A stretch of 64,000 bases of DNA from the NCBI GenBank assembly GCA_937926105.1, contig CALANS010000048.1:39677-103676 (forward strand), read 5' to 3'. How positions within the stretch are numbered: position 1 is the stretch's first letter; each line of letters opens with the position of its first letter. Source of the stretch: an uncultured Actinomycetes bacterium. Its GTDB lineage: Bacteria; Actinomycetota; Actinomycetes; Mycobacteriales; Nakamurellaceae. The notes beneath the pieces are model-generated. The model saw only the letters and a list, made by a program, of their open reading frames with translations. It had not been told where the DNA came from and did not search any database. The translations under genes and the position numbers were made by a program. Below are positions 54,186 to 63,204 of this stretch, one piece after another.

Positions 54186-55811
54186 TCACAGGAACCCCAG
54201 GGGCCCGGCGGCCTTGATGTGTACTCGGATCGACGGCTCGGTCAGGTACGACAGCGGAATCTCGGTGCGCTCGACGATCTCGACCTTGTCGGGCTCTGCA
54301 CCCGCCTCCACCGCACGGGCAATTGCGGTCTGACAGGCGGCCTCGATCGCCGCGACGCGCCCATCACCGACCGGGACTATCGCATCCCAGCGTCCGCTGG
54401 CCAGCGCGATCACGGCACCGACCGCATTGGCCACCGCACCGTGGTCAGGGCGCAGCACCTCGGTGACCCCCGGAATATCGTCGGGGATCAGGAACTGCCC
54501 ACCGCCGACCGCGACGAGCGGCCGGTCGGCCTTGCCGAGCGAAACTCGGTCGGCGGCGTCGACGATCCGCTCATCGACGACGCCGAGTGCTGCAGCGAGC
54601 AGGGCCCGTTGTCCGTCATCCCACTGCGGTGACGTGGTGCCCAGCGATGCTCGTTCGGACAGCACCGCGGCATCGGTGAGGGTGGCCGTGCCGCCGCCGA
54701 ACACCAGGGCCTCCTGCGACACCCGATATCCGACGGACTCGGGGCCGACCGCCGGGTCGGACGCGTCGCCGCGCAACTTCGTTCCGCCGCCGATAGCCAG
54801 GCTCAGAATGTCCGGCATGCGGAAGTTCGTGCGGACGCCGCCGATCTCCACCGCGGCCGCCGACTCGCGGGGGAAGCCGCCTGTCAGTACGCCGAAGTCG
54901 GTAGATGTGCCGCCGACGTCGGCCACAACCGCGTCTTGCACCCCGGACAGGAAGGCCGCGCCCCTGATGGAGTTGGCCGGGCCGGAGCCGATGGTCAGCA
55001 CCGGGTAGCGAGCGGCGTATTCCAGTGCCATCAACGTCCCGTCGTTCTGGGCGAAGAACGGCGTCGCGGCCAGGCCGCGATCGCGTAGCACAGAGGCCAG
55101 CGCTCCGGTGACCTCTCCCGCGACCCGGTACAGCGCGGCGTTGAGCACCGTGGCGTTCTCCCGCTCGACCAGGCCGAGCGAGCCGATCTCATGACTCATG
55201 GAGACGGCCACGTCACCGCCGAGTTCGACGGCCACCAGTTCGGCGATCTCGCGCTCCTGCTCGGGGAATGCCGGGCTGAAGACCCCCGTCACCGCCACGG
55301 CGTCGGCCCTGCCCGCCACGCTGCCCAGGAAACGCTTCACCTCGTCGCGGTCCAACGGCGCGATCGGGTAGCCGTCGATGAAATGCCCACCGCGGACGAT
55401 GATCTGACCGGCCTCGATGGTGGCCTTGAGATCGTCGGGCCAGTCCTCCAGCGGTGGCACTGCGGTGGTCGCCGGTGCGCCGATCCGAATCACCGCCACC
55501 CGGCCCAGGTTTCGTCGCTCCAGGATCGCGTTGGTCGCGTGGGTGGTGCCGAGCATGACCCGACCGATCCGCTCGTGTTGCCCGGGGATCTGGTCCAGCA
55601 CTGCCACGAGCGCGGCGTTCATCCCGCCGGTCACGTCGGCGGTGGTGGCCTTCTTGGTCCAGGCGAGGACGGTGTTGCCGGCGTCCATGACGACGGCGTC
55701 GGTGTTGGTTCCGCCGACGTCGATGCCGACCCGCAGGTCCCTGGGCGATGCCGCGGAACCATGTGGTGTGGATGCGGTCGAATCAGACGGTGGCACTGCG
55801 GAGCTCCTCAA
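54186..55811 (-). CDS. Hydantoinase/oxoprolinase subunit A-like protein
   Basis: 541 residues. The hydantoinase A N-terminal ATPase-like signature DLRVGIDVGGTNTDAVVMD (~27-45) is clear, with LGTTHATNAILERRNLGRVAVIRIG, and a second ASKHA motif (VVADVGGTSTDFGVL). It is shorter than HyuA proteins of acetone carboxylase/5-oxoprolinase (~650-700 residues) and belongs to the DUF917-linked group. Likely ATP-dependent ring opening of a hydantoin- or lactam-like compound. The start overlaps the DUF917 stop by 29 bases. Confidence 0.83.
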   Translation of the reverse strand: MRSSAVPPSDSTASTPHGSAASPRDLRVGIDVGGTNTDAVVMDAGNTVLAWTKKATTADVTGGMNAALVAVLDQIPGQHERIGRVMLGTTHATNAILERRNLGRVAVIRIGAPATTAVPPLEDWPDDLKATIEAGQIIVRGGHFIDGYPIAPLDRDEVKRFLGSVAGRADAVAVTGVFSPAFPEQEREIAELVAVELGGDVAVSMSHEIGSLGLVERENATVLNAALYRVAGEVTGALASVLRDRGLAATPFFAQNDGTLMALEYAARYPVLTIGSGPANSIRGAAFLSGVQDAVVADVGGTSTDFGVLTGGFPRESAAAVEIGGVRTNFRMPDILSLAIGGGTKLRGDASDPAVGPESVGYRVSQEALVFGGGTATLTDAAVLSERASLGTTSPQWDDGQRALLAAALGVVDERIVDAADRVSLGKADRPLVAVGGGQFLIPDDIPGVTEVLRPDHGAVANAVGAVIALASGRWDAIVPVGDGRVAAIEAACQTAIARAVEAGAEPDKVEIVERTEIPLSYLTEPSIRVHIKAAGPLGFL

Positions 55812-56880
55812 TGGGGCGGTAGTCGATGTCGTAGCCGAAGGCGCGCGGGCCGGCGACCTCGAGGCCGCGGGGGGTGCGCCACAGCGGGTCGCACGGCCAG
55901 GCCAGCACGGTGGCCCGCTGCCCGTAGCGCAGGGTTTCGGTGGAGATGGCCACGCCCGTCGCGGTGTCCACCACGGTGATCAGGTCGGGGACGCTGGCCA
56001 GCACCACGCCGTCGCGCAGCGCGATCAGGTTCTCGTTCTGCACCTCGATGCGCAGCAGCTCGCCGCGATGCCCACCGACGCCGTCCACGATGACCGAGCC
56101 GCGCACGAATCCGCCGCCCGTGCGGCGCTCGATGTCGACGATCTTGCCCTCGATCAGCTTGTGGGCGCCGAGTTCCTGCTGCAGCGCCTCGACCGGGTCG
56201 GTGGATAACCGCATTGCCCGGCCGATACTCAACGCGTGGCTCACGCTGCCCTCGATGACGGCGCCGCGGGCCTGTGCGGCGGTGATGATGTAGTCGGCCA
56301 TCAGCGAGTGGGATCCGCTGGCCACCGCCAGCGCCCTGGCCTGCCGCTCCGCCCATAGCCCGTCCAGTGGGCGCAGCACCGACACATTGCCGACCACGTC
56401 GGACATGACGATGTAGTTGTATGGGACGCCGGCGACGTACAGCGAGACCATCTGTACCTCGGGGAACGCCCGGCCCATGCCGTCCGCGTCTACTAGCGGC
56501 ACACCCATCCGTGCGGCCCACGCGACTGGAGCTACTCCGTTGGATCCGCCGATCTCCGAGGACATCACGGCGGCGATCTTGCGGCCGAGGAGTTCCTCGA
56601 CGGCGGCCTGCAGCGCCAGCGCCTCGTGCTCGCTGGCGATCATCTCGTGCCCGACGGTGGGGGCGCCGATGCCCGACAGAGGGGCGACGGTCTCCTCGTC
56701 GGCGAAGGCGCCCAGCGGGCGCACCGGGACCGGCCCGCACTCCCGGATCGCTCGCCGCGCGGCGAGCAGGCCGGTACCGACCGAACCACCGCCGCCGGTG
56801 CCGAGCACGGCGCAGCCGCGCGCCAGGTCGGGCAGGTCCTCCTCGCGGAGCTCGAAGGCCGTCAGCTGTCCCGTCGCCAT
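55783..56880 (-). CDS. DUF917 family protein
   Basis: 365 residues from ATG 56880, with AGGGAGAC upstream. The DUF917 pattern is present: GCAVLGTGGGGSVGTGL (~24-40), GAPTVGHEMIASEHEA and a MSSEIGGSNGVAP stretch. DUF917 proteins occur next to hydantoinase A-like genes and are thought to form a two-subunit ATP-dependent hydrolase, though no member is well characterised to my knowledge. First gene of the seven-gene operon that includes the ABC importer; divergent across 112 bases from the PucR regulator. Confidence 0.83.
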   Translation of the reverse strand: MATGQLTAFELREEDLPDLARGCAVLGTGGGGSVGTGLLAARRAIRECGPVPVRPLGAFADEETVAPLSGIGAPTVGHEMIASEHEALALQAAVEELLGRKIAAVMSSEIGGSNGVAPVAWAARMGVPLVDADGMGRAFPEVQMVSLYVAGVPYNYIVMSDVVGNVSVLRPLDGLWAERQARALAVASGSHSLMADYIITAAQARGAVIEGSVSHALSIGRAMRLSTDPVEALQQELGAHKLIEGKIVDIERRTGGGFVRGSVIVDGVGGHRGELLRIEVQNENLIALRDGVVLASVPDLITVVDTATGVAISTETLRYGQRATVLAWPCDPLWRTPRGLEVAGPRAFGYDIDYRPIEELRSATV

Positions 56881-56960
56881 GGGTCTCCCTTGTATCGGTG
56901 ACGGGATCCATGGTCGACGCACGTTCACCGCGAGGGATAGTGACGCTGTCATAGAGTTCG

Positions 56961-56985
56961 ATCACATTTTGTGATGGGAGCACAA
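56961..56985 (+). promoter_or_regulatory. Overlapping palindromes, candidate PucR operator
   Basis: In the divergent region, ATCACATTTTGTGAT (56961-56975) is a perfect inverted repeat with a three-base centre. TTGTG-N7-CACAA (56969-56985) overlaps it as a second inverted repeat. The block ends eight bases before the PucR-family start and lies 81 bases upstream of the DUF917 start, so it could control both directions. Confidence 0.55.
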
Positions 56986-56992
56986 TAACGAG

Positions 56993-58498
56993 GTGTCGTT
57001 CGCCGGTGACCTGGTCAAGAGCAACGGGATTGGGCTGAGCCTGCTCGCCGGGCCGGCCGGCGACCGCACATTGCGGGACGTGATCGCGGTGGAGTCGCTG
57101 TCCGACCTGCGGCGGGCGCGGCCGGGCAGTCTGGTCGTGGTGATCCGCTCGGCGGCAACCGGCGCGCCCGGCTACGAACTCGATGTCGCCATCCGCCAGG
57201 CCTCGGACCATCGCCTCGCCGCGCTCATCCTGATCGGCCGCACCGACCTGCCGTTGACCTCCCGGAGCCTGGCCGGGCGCGCCGGCCTGCCGGTTTTCGG
57301 CGCGCGCGCCGATGTCGACGTCGCCGACCTGGTGCTGCGCATCGACCGGATCATTCGTGGTGGTGCCGCGGACACCCTTGCGCGCGCGGAATCGGCGCTG
57401 GACGGGATCGCAGCGGCGAGCGGGGAGGTGACGGTGGAGGGTCTGGTCGACCGCGTCTCCGCCGCTGTCTCGGTGCCGCTGCAGTACACGACGGACACGC
57501 TTGCGCACCCTGCCGGTCCGGGTACCGTGACCGTCCGTGGCAGCGCCGTCGGCCAGATCCGTGCGGTGTCCCCATCCCGGTTGGACGATGCCTGCCTGCT
57601 GGTGTTTCCTGCCCTGGTGGCGGCGGTGGAACGCGTGCTCGACGCCGAGTTCGGCCGGCGCTATGCGCCGGCCCGGTCTCGGGCCGACTTGCTCGCCCAG
57701 CTGCTGGTGGCCGAGCGCTCCCAGTTGCCGATGCTGGTCGCGCAGGCCCGCGATCTCGGTCTGCAGATCGAACGCAGACACGTCGCCGTGGCCGTGCACG
57801 CCGGGTTGCGTCACGGGCCGGCTTCCGAACCCGGTGAGGTGGCGCGCCAGCGGTGGATACTCGATGCGATGGAACTAGCGGCGCTGCAAGACCTTCCGCG
57901 TTCCCGCGGCGAGTGGAACATCGCGCGGGCGGTTGGCTCGCTGATGCTGGTGCACACCGTAGCGGGTGACTCGTCGCGGCTCGGCGCGGAGGTGCGACGG
58001 GACGTCCAGCGACTGCTCGATCGGTTCCATGACGAGGACGTGCCCACGCTCGCCGTGGGAATGGGTGCGCCGCATGACGGGTTGGTGGGGTTGCGGCAGT
58101 CCTCGCACGAGGCGGATGCCGCGGCGGAGGCTGCCTTCCACTCCGGACGGTTCGGGGTGGTGAGCGTGTTCGACGCCACCGGAGTGCGCCGGATAGTGGC
58201 CGAACTGGCGGCGTCCGCGCTCAGTCGGCGCATGTTCGCCGAGGCTTTGGCGCCGTTGGACGCATTGGGACCCGAGCGCTCTCGGCGCCTGGTGCAGACG
58301 CTGGCTGCCTACCTCGACGCAGCCTGCTCCCCGAGCCAGGCAGCCCAGGTACTGAGCCTGCACCCGAACGCCGTCGCCTACCGACTGCGGCAGATCACCT
58401 CCGCCATCGCACACGACCTGTCCGATCCGGACTCCAGACTGGTGCTGCACCTGGCCTGCCGGGCGCGGCTGCTGGACTGGTCGGCCACCGCGGGCTGA
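56993..58498 (+). CDS. PucR family transcriptional regulator
   Basis: 501 residues from GTG 56993. N-terminal PucR purine-catabolism-regulator domain (TLRDVIAVESLSDLRRARPGSLVVVI), a GGDEF-like/CdaR middle region and a C-terminal PucR helix-turn-helix (LVQTLAAYLDAACSPSQAAQVLSLHPNAVAYRLRQI). The family controls catabolism of purines, allantoin, hydantoins and other N-rich compounds. Its divergent position identifies it as the regulator of the DUF917-hydantoinase-ABC operon. Ends only 25 bases from the convergent kinase gene. Confidence 0.87.
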   Translation: MSFAGDLVKSNGIGLSLLAGPAGDRTLRDVIAVESLSDLRRARPGSLVVVIRSAATGAPGYELDVAIRQASDHRLAALILIGRTDLPLTSRSLAGRAGLPVFGARADVDVADLVLRIDRIIRGGAADTLARAESALDGIAAASGEVTVEGLVDRVSAAVSVPLQYTTDTLAHPAGPGTVTVRGSAVGQIRAVSPSRLDDACLLVFPALVAAVERVLDAEFGRRYAPARSRADLLAQLLVAERSQLPMLVAQARDLGLQIERRHVAVAVHAGLRHGPASEPGEVARQRWILDAMELAALQDLPRSRGEWNIARAVGSLMLVHTVAGDSSRLGAEVRRDVQRLLDRFHDEDVPTLAVGMGAPHDGLVGLRQSSHEADAAAEAAFHSGRFGVVSVFDATGVRRIVAELAASALSRRMFAEALAPLDALGPERSRRLVQTLAAYLDAACSPSQAAQVLSLHPNAVAYRLRQITSAIAHDLSDPDSRLVLHLACRARLLDWSATAG

Positions 58499-58523
58499 CC
58501 ACGAGCCTCCGGCGTGGCCCCGA

Positions 58524-59468
58524 TCAGCGGCTGACCGGCTCGGTCGCCGTCAGCGCCGCGAGCTCGTCCCGGCGCGGCAGCCCCTCCCAGTCCCCGGTGA
58601 CGGTGCACGCGTAGGCACCGACGGTCGCCGCCGTCCGCAGCCTGGCCGGCACCGGCTCCCCGGCGAGGTACTCGGCCAGGTAGCCGGCCACGAATCCGTC
58701 GCCGGCACCGACGGTGTCGACCACGGTGACCGGCACCACCGGCTGCCGGTAGATCTGGTCGCCGGAGCAGGCGACTGCGCCGCGCGCGCCGAGTTTGACT
58801 ACGGCCTCGCCCCGGGACAGCTCGGCCAGCCCCCGCGCCAGCTCCTCCGGAGCCTGCCCCGCCCCCAGCACCACGCCGGCCTCGTCGTCACCGGCGATCA
58901 CGATGTCGCACAGCGGGATCATCGACCGGTATGCCTGCCGCGCTGCCTGCCGTGACCACAGCTTGCTGCGGAAGTTCAGGTCGAACGACACCGGGACGCC
59001 CGCCTCCCGCGCCGCCGACACCGCCGTGTGCACGGCGCCGGCGCACCGCTCCGAGAGCGCCAGCGAGATTCCGGTGACGTGCAACAGGTCCGCGCCGCGC
59101 ACCACTTCAAGGTCGAGGTCCGCCGCCGACAGCCGCACCCCGGCCCCACCGGAGCGGTAGTAGGACACGCGCGTGTCCATCGTCGAGCGCCGCTCCTTGA
59201 GCATCAGCCCGGTCGGGGCCTCGGTGTCCCGTGCGGCGAGCACCCGGACGCCCTCGCCGCGGATCTCGCGCAGCACCATCTCACCCAGCGCGTCGGACCC
59301 GACCCGGCCGAACCAGGTGACCTCGACGCCGAGCCGGGCCAGGCCGATGGCCGTGTTGCTTTCCGACCCACCGATGCTCAGTCGCAGTGAACCCGCATGT
59401 TGCAGCGGGCCCGGCTCAGCGTTGCTCAACAACCCCATCGTCTCGCCGAGGGTCACGACGCCGCTCAT
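58524..59468 (-). CDS. PfkB family sugar kinase (2-keto-3-deoxygluconate kinase-like)
   Basis: 314 residues from ATG 59468. PfkB/ribokinase fold: SIGGSESNTAIGLARLG near the N-terminus, and the C-terminal signature VVDTVGAGDGFVAGYLAEYL with the catalytic aspartate. TLGETMGLLS at the start is common in KDG kinases. The KDPG aldolase gene is divergent 168 bases away, so kinase and aldolase would convert 2-keto-3-deoxygluconate to pyruvate and glyceraldehyde-3-phosphate. Confidence 0.82.
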   Translation of the reverse strand: MSGVVTLGETMGLLSNAEPGPLQHAGSLRLSIGGSESNTAIGLARLGVEVTWFGRVGSDALGEMVLREIRGEGVRVLAARDTEAPTGLMLKERRSTMDTRVSYYRSGGAGVRLSAADLDLEVVRGADLLHVTGISLALSERCAGAVHTAVSAAREAGVPVSFDLNFRSKLWSRQAARQAYRSMIPLCDIVIAGDDEAGVVLGAGQAPEELARGLAELSRGEAVVKLGARGAVACSGDQIYRQPVVPVTVVDTVGAGDGFVAGYLAEYLAGEPVPARLRTAATVGAYACTVTGDWEGLPRRDELAALTATEPVSR

Positions 59469-59636
59469 CGTCCGGTTCCCAGCATCCGAGCCTCCGTCAC
59501 CGCTGTTCGCGCCCCGACCCACCACGATCCTCACCCGGCGCACCCGACGGCGACGCTGCAGGGACAATGAACCTATGACATGCCAGCGATGCGCCGAACC
59601 CCGACTGCTGTCCCTGCGTCCGGCCGAGGCCCGCTG

Positions 59637-60284
59637 ATGGGCACCGGAGACTCCTGGGACTCGTACTTCGCCGAGTCGTTCGCCACGGTGCCGGTCTTGG
59701 GGATCCTGCGCGGCTTCGACGTCGCTCGCACCGTGCAGCTCAGTCGCAACCTGTGGGAGGTCGGCGTCCGGCTGGTCGAGGTTCCGGTGCAGGACGAGTC
59801 CGGGTTCGAGGCGCTGGCCGCCACCGTGCGGGCCGCCGGCGAGGCGGGCGGCGTGGTCGGGGCGGGGACCGTCACGACGGTCGAGAGGTTCAAGCGCGCC
59901 CGGGATCTCGGGGCGGCGTTCACCGTCGCGCCGGGGTTCGACCCTGCCGTGGTCGACGCCTCGCGGGAGGCCGGCCTGCCGCACCTGCCCGGGGTGGCTA
60001 CCGCCACCGAGGTCGGGAGGGCGCTGGCCAGCGGGCTGACCTGGCTGAAGATGTTCCCGGCCGCCGACCTGGGCGCGCGGTGGGCGCGGTCGATGCGCGG
60101 CCCCTTCCCGGAGGCGAGGTTCGTCGCGACCGGCGGTGTGGACGTCGGCAACGCCGAGGAGTTCCTGGCGCAGGGGGTGCGGGCCGTCGCCCTGGGGTCA
60201 GCGCTGGCCGACCCGGCCGAGCTGCGAGCGGTCCCGGCCCTGCTGGAGCGAGTCACGGCGCTCAGATCCAGCCCCGGCGCTTGA
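59637..60284 (+). CDS. eda: KDPG aldolase (Eda family)
   Basis: 215 residues from ATG 59637 (GAGG upstream); an in-frame ATG at 59580 would add 19 residues of low complexity. Class I aldolase barrel with PVLGILRG, the catalytic Glu in LVEVPVQ, GAGTVTTVERFKRA, and the Schiff-base lysine in TWLKMFPAAD. Cleaves 2-keto-3-deoxy-6-phosphogluconate to pyruvate and glyceraldehyde-3-phosphate. Forms a functional pair with the divergent KDG kinase. Its last 23 bases overlap the 3' end of the convergent corA gene. Confidence 0.85.
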   Translation: MGTGDSWDSYFAESFATVPVLGILRGFDVARTVQLSRNLWEVGVRLVEVPVQDESGFEALAATVRAAGEAGGVVGAGTVTTVERFKRARDLGAAFTVAPGFDPAVVDASREAGLPHLPGVATATEVGRALASGLTWLKMFPAADLGARWARSMRGPFPEARFVATGGVDVGNAEEFLAQGVRAVALGSALADPAELRAVPALLERVTALRSSPGA

Positions 60285-61413
60285 ACACCGCATACAGCAC
60301 CAGGCTGACCATCAACATCAGCAGCAGCGCCATCGGATAGCCGAAGACCCAATGTAGCTCGGGCATTTCGTCGAAGTTCATCCCGTACACGCCGCCCACC
60401 AGGCTCGGCGCGAACAGGATCGCCGCCCAGGCCGAGATCTTCTTGACCTCCTCGCCCTGCGCGATGGACACCTCCGTCAGGGCCTTCATCTCCTCGTTCT
60501 GTTGCTGCCCAACCAGCGTCGCGTTGACCGTCATGATCTCCCGCAGCAGCTGCCGGAACCCGTCCACGTGCTCGACCACCGCGGTCAGGTGATCGTCCAC
60601 GTCCCGCAGGTACCGGCGCAATTCCTCGTTGGTGCGGTACTTCTCGAACCCGGCCATCAGCCCGCGCAGCACCGCCTGCAACGGCCGGGTGGTGCGCTGG
60701 AATTCCACCACCTCACGGGTCAGCTCGTAGATGCGTCGCGACACCGACGCGTCCCGGCGGAACACCTCGGACTCGATTTCGTCGATGTCGTTCTCCAGCC
60801 CGGCGACCACCGGCAGGTACCCGTCCACCACCCGGTCGACGATCGCGTACAGGATTGCCTCGGGTCCGAGTTGCAGCAGATCTGGGTTGCTCTCCAGCCT
60901 GCGCCGCACCGCCGACAGGTCGGGAGACTCGCTGTGCCGCACCGTCACCACGAAGTCCGACCCGACGAACACGTGCACCTCGCCGAACTCGACCTCCTCG
61001 GAGTCGTCCAGGTAGCGGGCCGCGCGTAGCACCACGAACAGCGTGTCGTCGTAGCGCTCCAGCTTGGGTCGCTGGTGCGCGACGATCGCGTCCTCCACCG
61101 CGAGCTCGTGCAGGCCGAACTCATCGGCCAGCGAGCCCAATTCGTGATCGTCCGGTCGGTACAGCCCGATCCATGCGACCGAGCCGGGATGCTCGCGCAG
61201 CGCCGTATAGCTGTCGGCCAGTGAGCCGGGGGTGTCGATCCGGTCGCCGCCGGTGTAGATGGCGCTGTCCACCACGCTGGAACGCTCGCCCGGTCGGGGC
61301 GGTGACGGGACCTCGGGCGGGGCCACCGTGGTCGACGATCCACCCCCACGGGGCGTGACGCGGCGGACGGCCCCGGTCAGGGACCGGATAGGGGAGAAGG
61401 TGCGCTCGGACAT
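60262..61413 (-). CDS. corA: CorA-type magnesium/cobalt transporter
   Basis: 383 residues from ATG 61413. Long cytoplasmic alpha/beta funnel (to ~residue 310), then two membrane helices with the diagnostic YGMNFDEMPEL (GMN) loop between them and a basic KRRGWI end. Pentameric Mg2+ channel. The upstream 328 bases hold no gene. Converges with eda with a 23-base 3' overlap. Confidence 0.9.
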   Translation of the reverse strand: MSERTFSPIRSLTGAVRRVTPRGGGSSTTVAPPEVPSPPRPGERSSVVDSAIYTGGDRIDTPGSLADSYTALREHPGSVAWIGLYRPDDHELGSLADEFGLHELAVEDAIVAHQRPKLERYDDTLFVVLRAARYLDDSEEVEFGEVHVFVGSDFVVTVRHSESPDLSAVRRRLESNPDLLQLGPEAILYAIVDRVVDGYLPVVAGLENDIDEIESEVFRRDASVSRRIYELTREVVEFQRTTRPLQAVLRGLMAGFEKYRTNEELRRYLRDVDDHLTAVVEHVDGFRQLLREIMTVNATLVGQQQNEEMKALTEVSIAQGEEVKKISAWAAILFAPSLVGGVYGMNFDEMPELHWVFGYPMALLLMLMVSLVLYAVFKRRGWI

Positions 61414-61741
61414 GGCGGCCTCCATTGACACTGTTGACGCAGGCGTGCGGGACCGCCCGCGCGGCGGCGCGGGCAGCGGGAGACGAGGGGAACAGCGCTT
61501 GGGCAACACCGGTGACGGTGCAGCCGGGCCGGCGCTGACGGTGGGAGCGGCGGGATCGCGTCGGCGCAGCGGGATCAGGCGCTGAGCGGAGTGATCCGGT
61601 GTCGAGGACCGGGCGGAGCTAGCTGCCCGGTCTACTGGGAGGTTCGCCGTCCATGGCGCTCCACCTCCCCGGGTCGACATTGCGGTGTCCAGCTCGGAGC
61701 GTAGCCGATCCGCGGGGGATCGGCGCGTCGAGCAGGGACCG
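61414..61741. other. Gene-free leader between the VOC gene and corA
   Basis: 328 bases of very G/C-rich sequence. Open frames here are shadows with no ribosome binding site. It would be the promoter and 5' untranslated region of corA; I see short G/C-rich inverted repeats but no magnesium-riboswitch consensus I can recognise. Confidence 0.4.
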
Positions 61742-62146
61742 TCACCGCCGTAGCTCGGCCTCCGCCACGGTCGGCTGGAACAGTTCCACCGGATTACCCG
61801 ACGGGTCCTCCACCAGGATCTGCCGGCCGCCGACGCCATCGACGATGTCGTTGCGGAACCGCGCGCCGCTCGCGCGCAACTCGGCGACCGTGGCGTCCAG
61901 GTCGTCGACCTGCAGGCTGAAACGGTTCCACCCGCCGGGTGCCGGCACCGTGCCGTCCGGCATCGCGGCGCCGCCGCCCGGTCCGCCACCGGGGGCAGAG
62001 AGCACCAGCCGCAGATCGCCGAGCAGCAACATGGCGAAGGCCGGGGCGGGGTGCATCACCAGCTCGAAGCCCAGTCGCTCGGTGTAGAAGGCGATCGCCT
62101 GGTCGACGTCGGTGACGATGTATCGCACGGAGACGGTGCCGGGCAT
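61742..62146 (-). CDS. VOC family protein (glyoxalase/bleomycin-resistance fold)
   Basis: 134 residues from ATG 62146 with AAGGAG upstream. Vicinal-oxygen-chelate fold: RYIVTDVDQAIAFYTERLGFEL at the N-terminus, WNRFSLQVDDLDATVAEL in the second module and VEDPSGNPVELFQP with the C-terminal metal-ligand glutamate. Function of stand-alone members varies (dioxygenase, lyase, or binding of toxic compounds). Divergent from the Bax inhibitor-1 gene. Confidence 0.83.
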   Translation of the reverse strand: MPGTVSVRYIVTDVDQAIAFYTERLGFELVMHPAPAFAMLLLGDLRLVLSAPGGGPGGGAAMPDGTVPAPGGWNRFSLQVDDLDATVAELRASGARFRNDIVDGVGGRQILVEDPSGNPVELFQPTVAEAELRR

Positions 62147-62347
62147 GGTGAGCTCCTTCCGACACCTCCTAGCGTGGCACTGCGCCGCGCCGGCGCCAAG
62201 CTGCCCGGCCGAATGGGCTGCGCATCCCCCGGGGAACCACCGGGCCGCGCCGGGCGTTGCACCAGATGTCCGGGCGTCTCACCCGGATGCAGGCTCACCC
62301 CGGTACCCTCGGGAGTGGACCGTCTGGCTCGACTCCAGGAGGAGCAC

Positions 62348-63121
62348 GTGGAGAGCAGCAACCCGGCTTTCAAGGGCATCGACAAGGCCGTCGCTGCCCA
62401 GAGCGCGCCCAGCGCCGACTATCTGCAGCAGATGTACGACCAGCCGGCCTACGCCGGGCCGCGTACCCCTGCGAGGTTGATGACGCTGGACGATGTGGTC
62501 GCCAAGACGGCCACCGTGCTTGGCGTCGCCGTCGTCGCCGGCGGGTTGACGGCCTACTTCCACGCCTACGCGCTGATGATCCCGGCGCTGATCGTCGGCC
62601 TGGTGCTGAGCCTGATCGTCATCTTCAAGCGCTCCACCAACCCGGCGCTGATCCTGAGCTATGCGGCGGCCGAGGGCGTGGTGCTCGGCGGCCTGACGGG
62701 CTGGTTCGAGCAGTTCTACCCGGGCATCGCGCTGCAGGCCATCGTCGGCACCCTCGGGGTGTTCGGCGGGATGCTGGTCGTCTACAAGACCGGCGCGATC
62801 CGGGTGACGCCCAAGTTCACCAAGATGCTGATCGGCGCGATGATCGGCGTCGTCGTGCTGATGGTGTTCAACCTGCTGGCCAGCCTGCTGTTCAACTTCG
62901 ATACCGGCCTGCGCTCCGGCGGCGGGCTGGCGATCGTGTTCTCGATCGTGTGCATCGCGATCGCGGCCATGAGCTTCCTGCTCGACTTCGACCAGATCGA
63001 CAAGGCGCTCAAGATCGGGGCGCCGGCCAACTTCGCCTGGTACTTCGCGTTCGGCCTGATGGTCACCCTGGTGTGGCTGTACCTGGAGATCCTGCGGCTG
63101 CTGTCGTACATGCGGAACTGA
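62348..63121 (+). CDS. Bax inhibitor-1/YccA family membrane protein
   Basis: 257 residues from GTG 62348, with AGGAGGAG directly upstream; the in-frame extension upstream has no family character. A soluble N-terminus (ESSNPAF...PRTPARLMTLDDVV) is followed by seven hydrophobic segments and the conserved FDQIDKALKIGAPANFAWYFAFGLMVTLVWLYLEILRLL end. Members are thought to be pH-sensitive calcium leak channels. Followed by a perfect hairpin. Confidence 0.88.
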   Translation: MESSNPAFKGIDKAVAAQSAPSADYLQQMYDQPAYAGPRTPARLMTLDDVVAKTATVLGVAVVAGGLTAYFHAYALMIPALIVGLVLSLIVIFKRSTNPALILSYAAAEGVVLGGLTGWFEQFYPGIALQAIVGTLGVFGGMLVVYKTGAIRVTPKFTKMLIGAMIGVVVLMVFNLLASLLFNFDTGLRSGGGLAIVFSIVCIAIAAMSFLLDFDQIDKALKIGAPANFAWYFAFGLMVTLVWLYLEILRLLSYMRN

Positions 63122-63141
63122 GCGCTTCCACACTCTCAACA

Positions 63142-63187
63142 GTCGAATGCCCGAGGACGCGTGATGGCGCGTCCTCGGGCATTCGAC
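63142..63187 (+). terminator. Perfect 20-bp hairpin
   Basis: Left arm 63142-63161 and right arm 63168-63187 are exact reverse complements around the six-base loop TGATGG. It starts 20 bases after the Bax inhibitor-1 stop. No T-run follows, which is usual for strong G/C-rich actinobacterial terminators. It lies 17 bases before the next GTG start, so it could also affect that gene. Confidence 0.75.
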
Positions 63188-63204
63188 GTGAGGAGAACGG
63201 GGCG

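Noticed and set aside
51713..54217. Very long plus-strand open frame opposite the second ABC transporter
   Set aside because: Antisense shadow of the solute-binding and permease genes, produced by high GC; composition is nonsense (rich in V/G/H/Q) and no ribosome binding site.
55808..57814. Long minus-strand frame across the PucR gene and the DUF917 gene
   Set aside because: Runs through two well-supported genes in other frames with no protein-like pattern.
61414..61741. Magnesium riboswitch before corA
   Set aside because: G/C-rich inverted repeats are present but no recognisable conserved riboswitch core.
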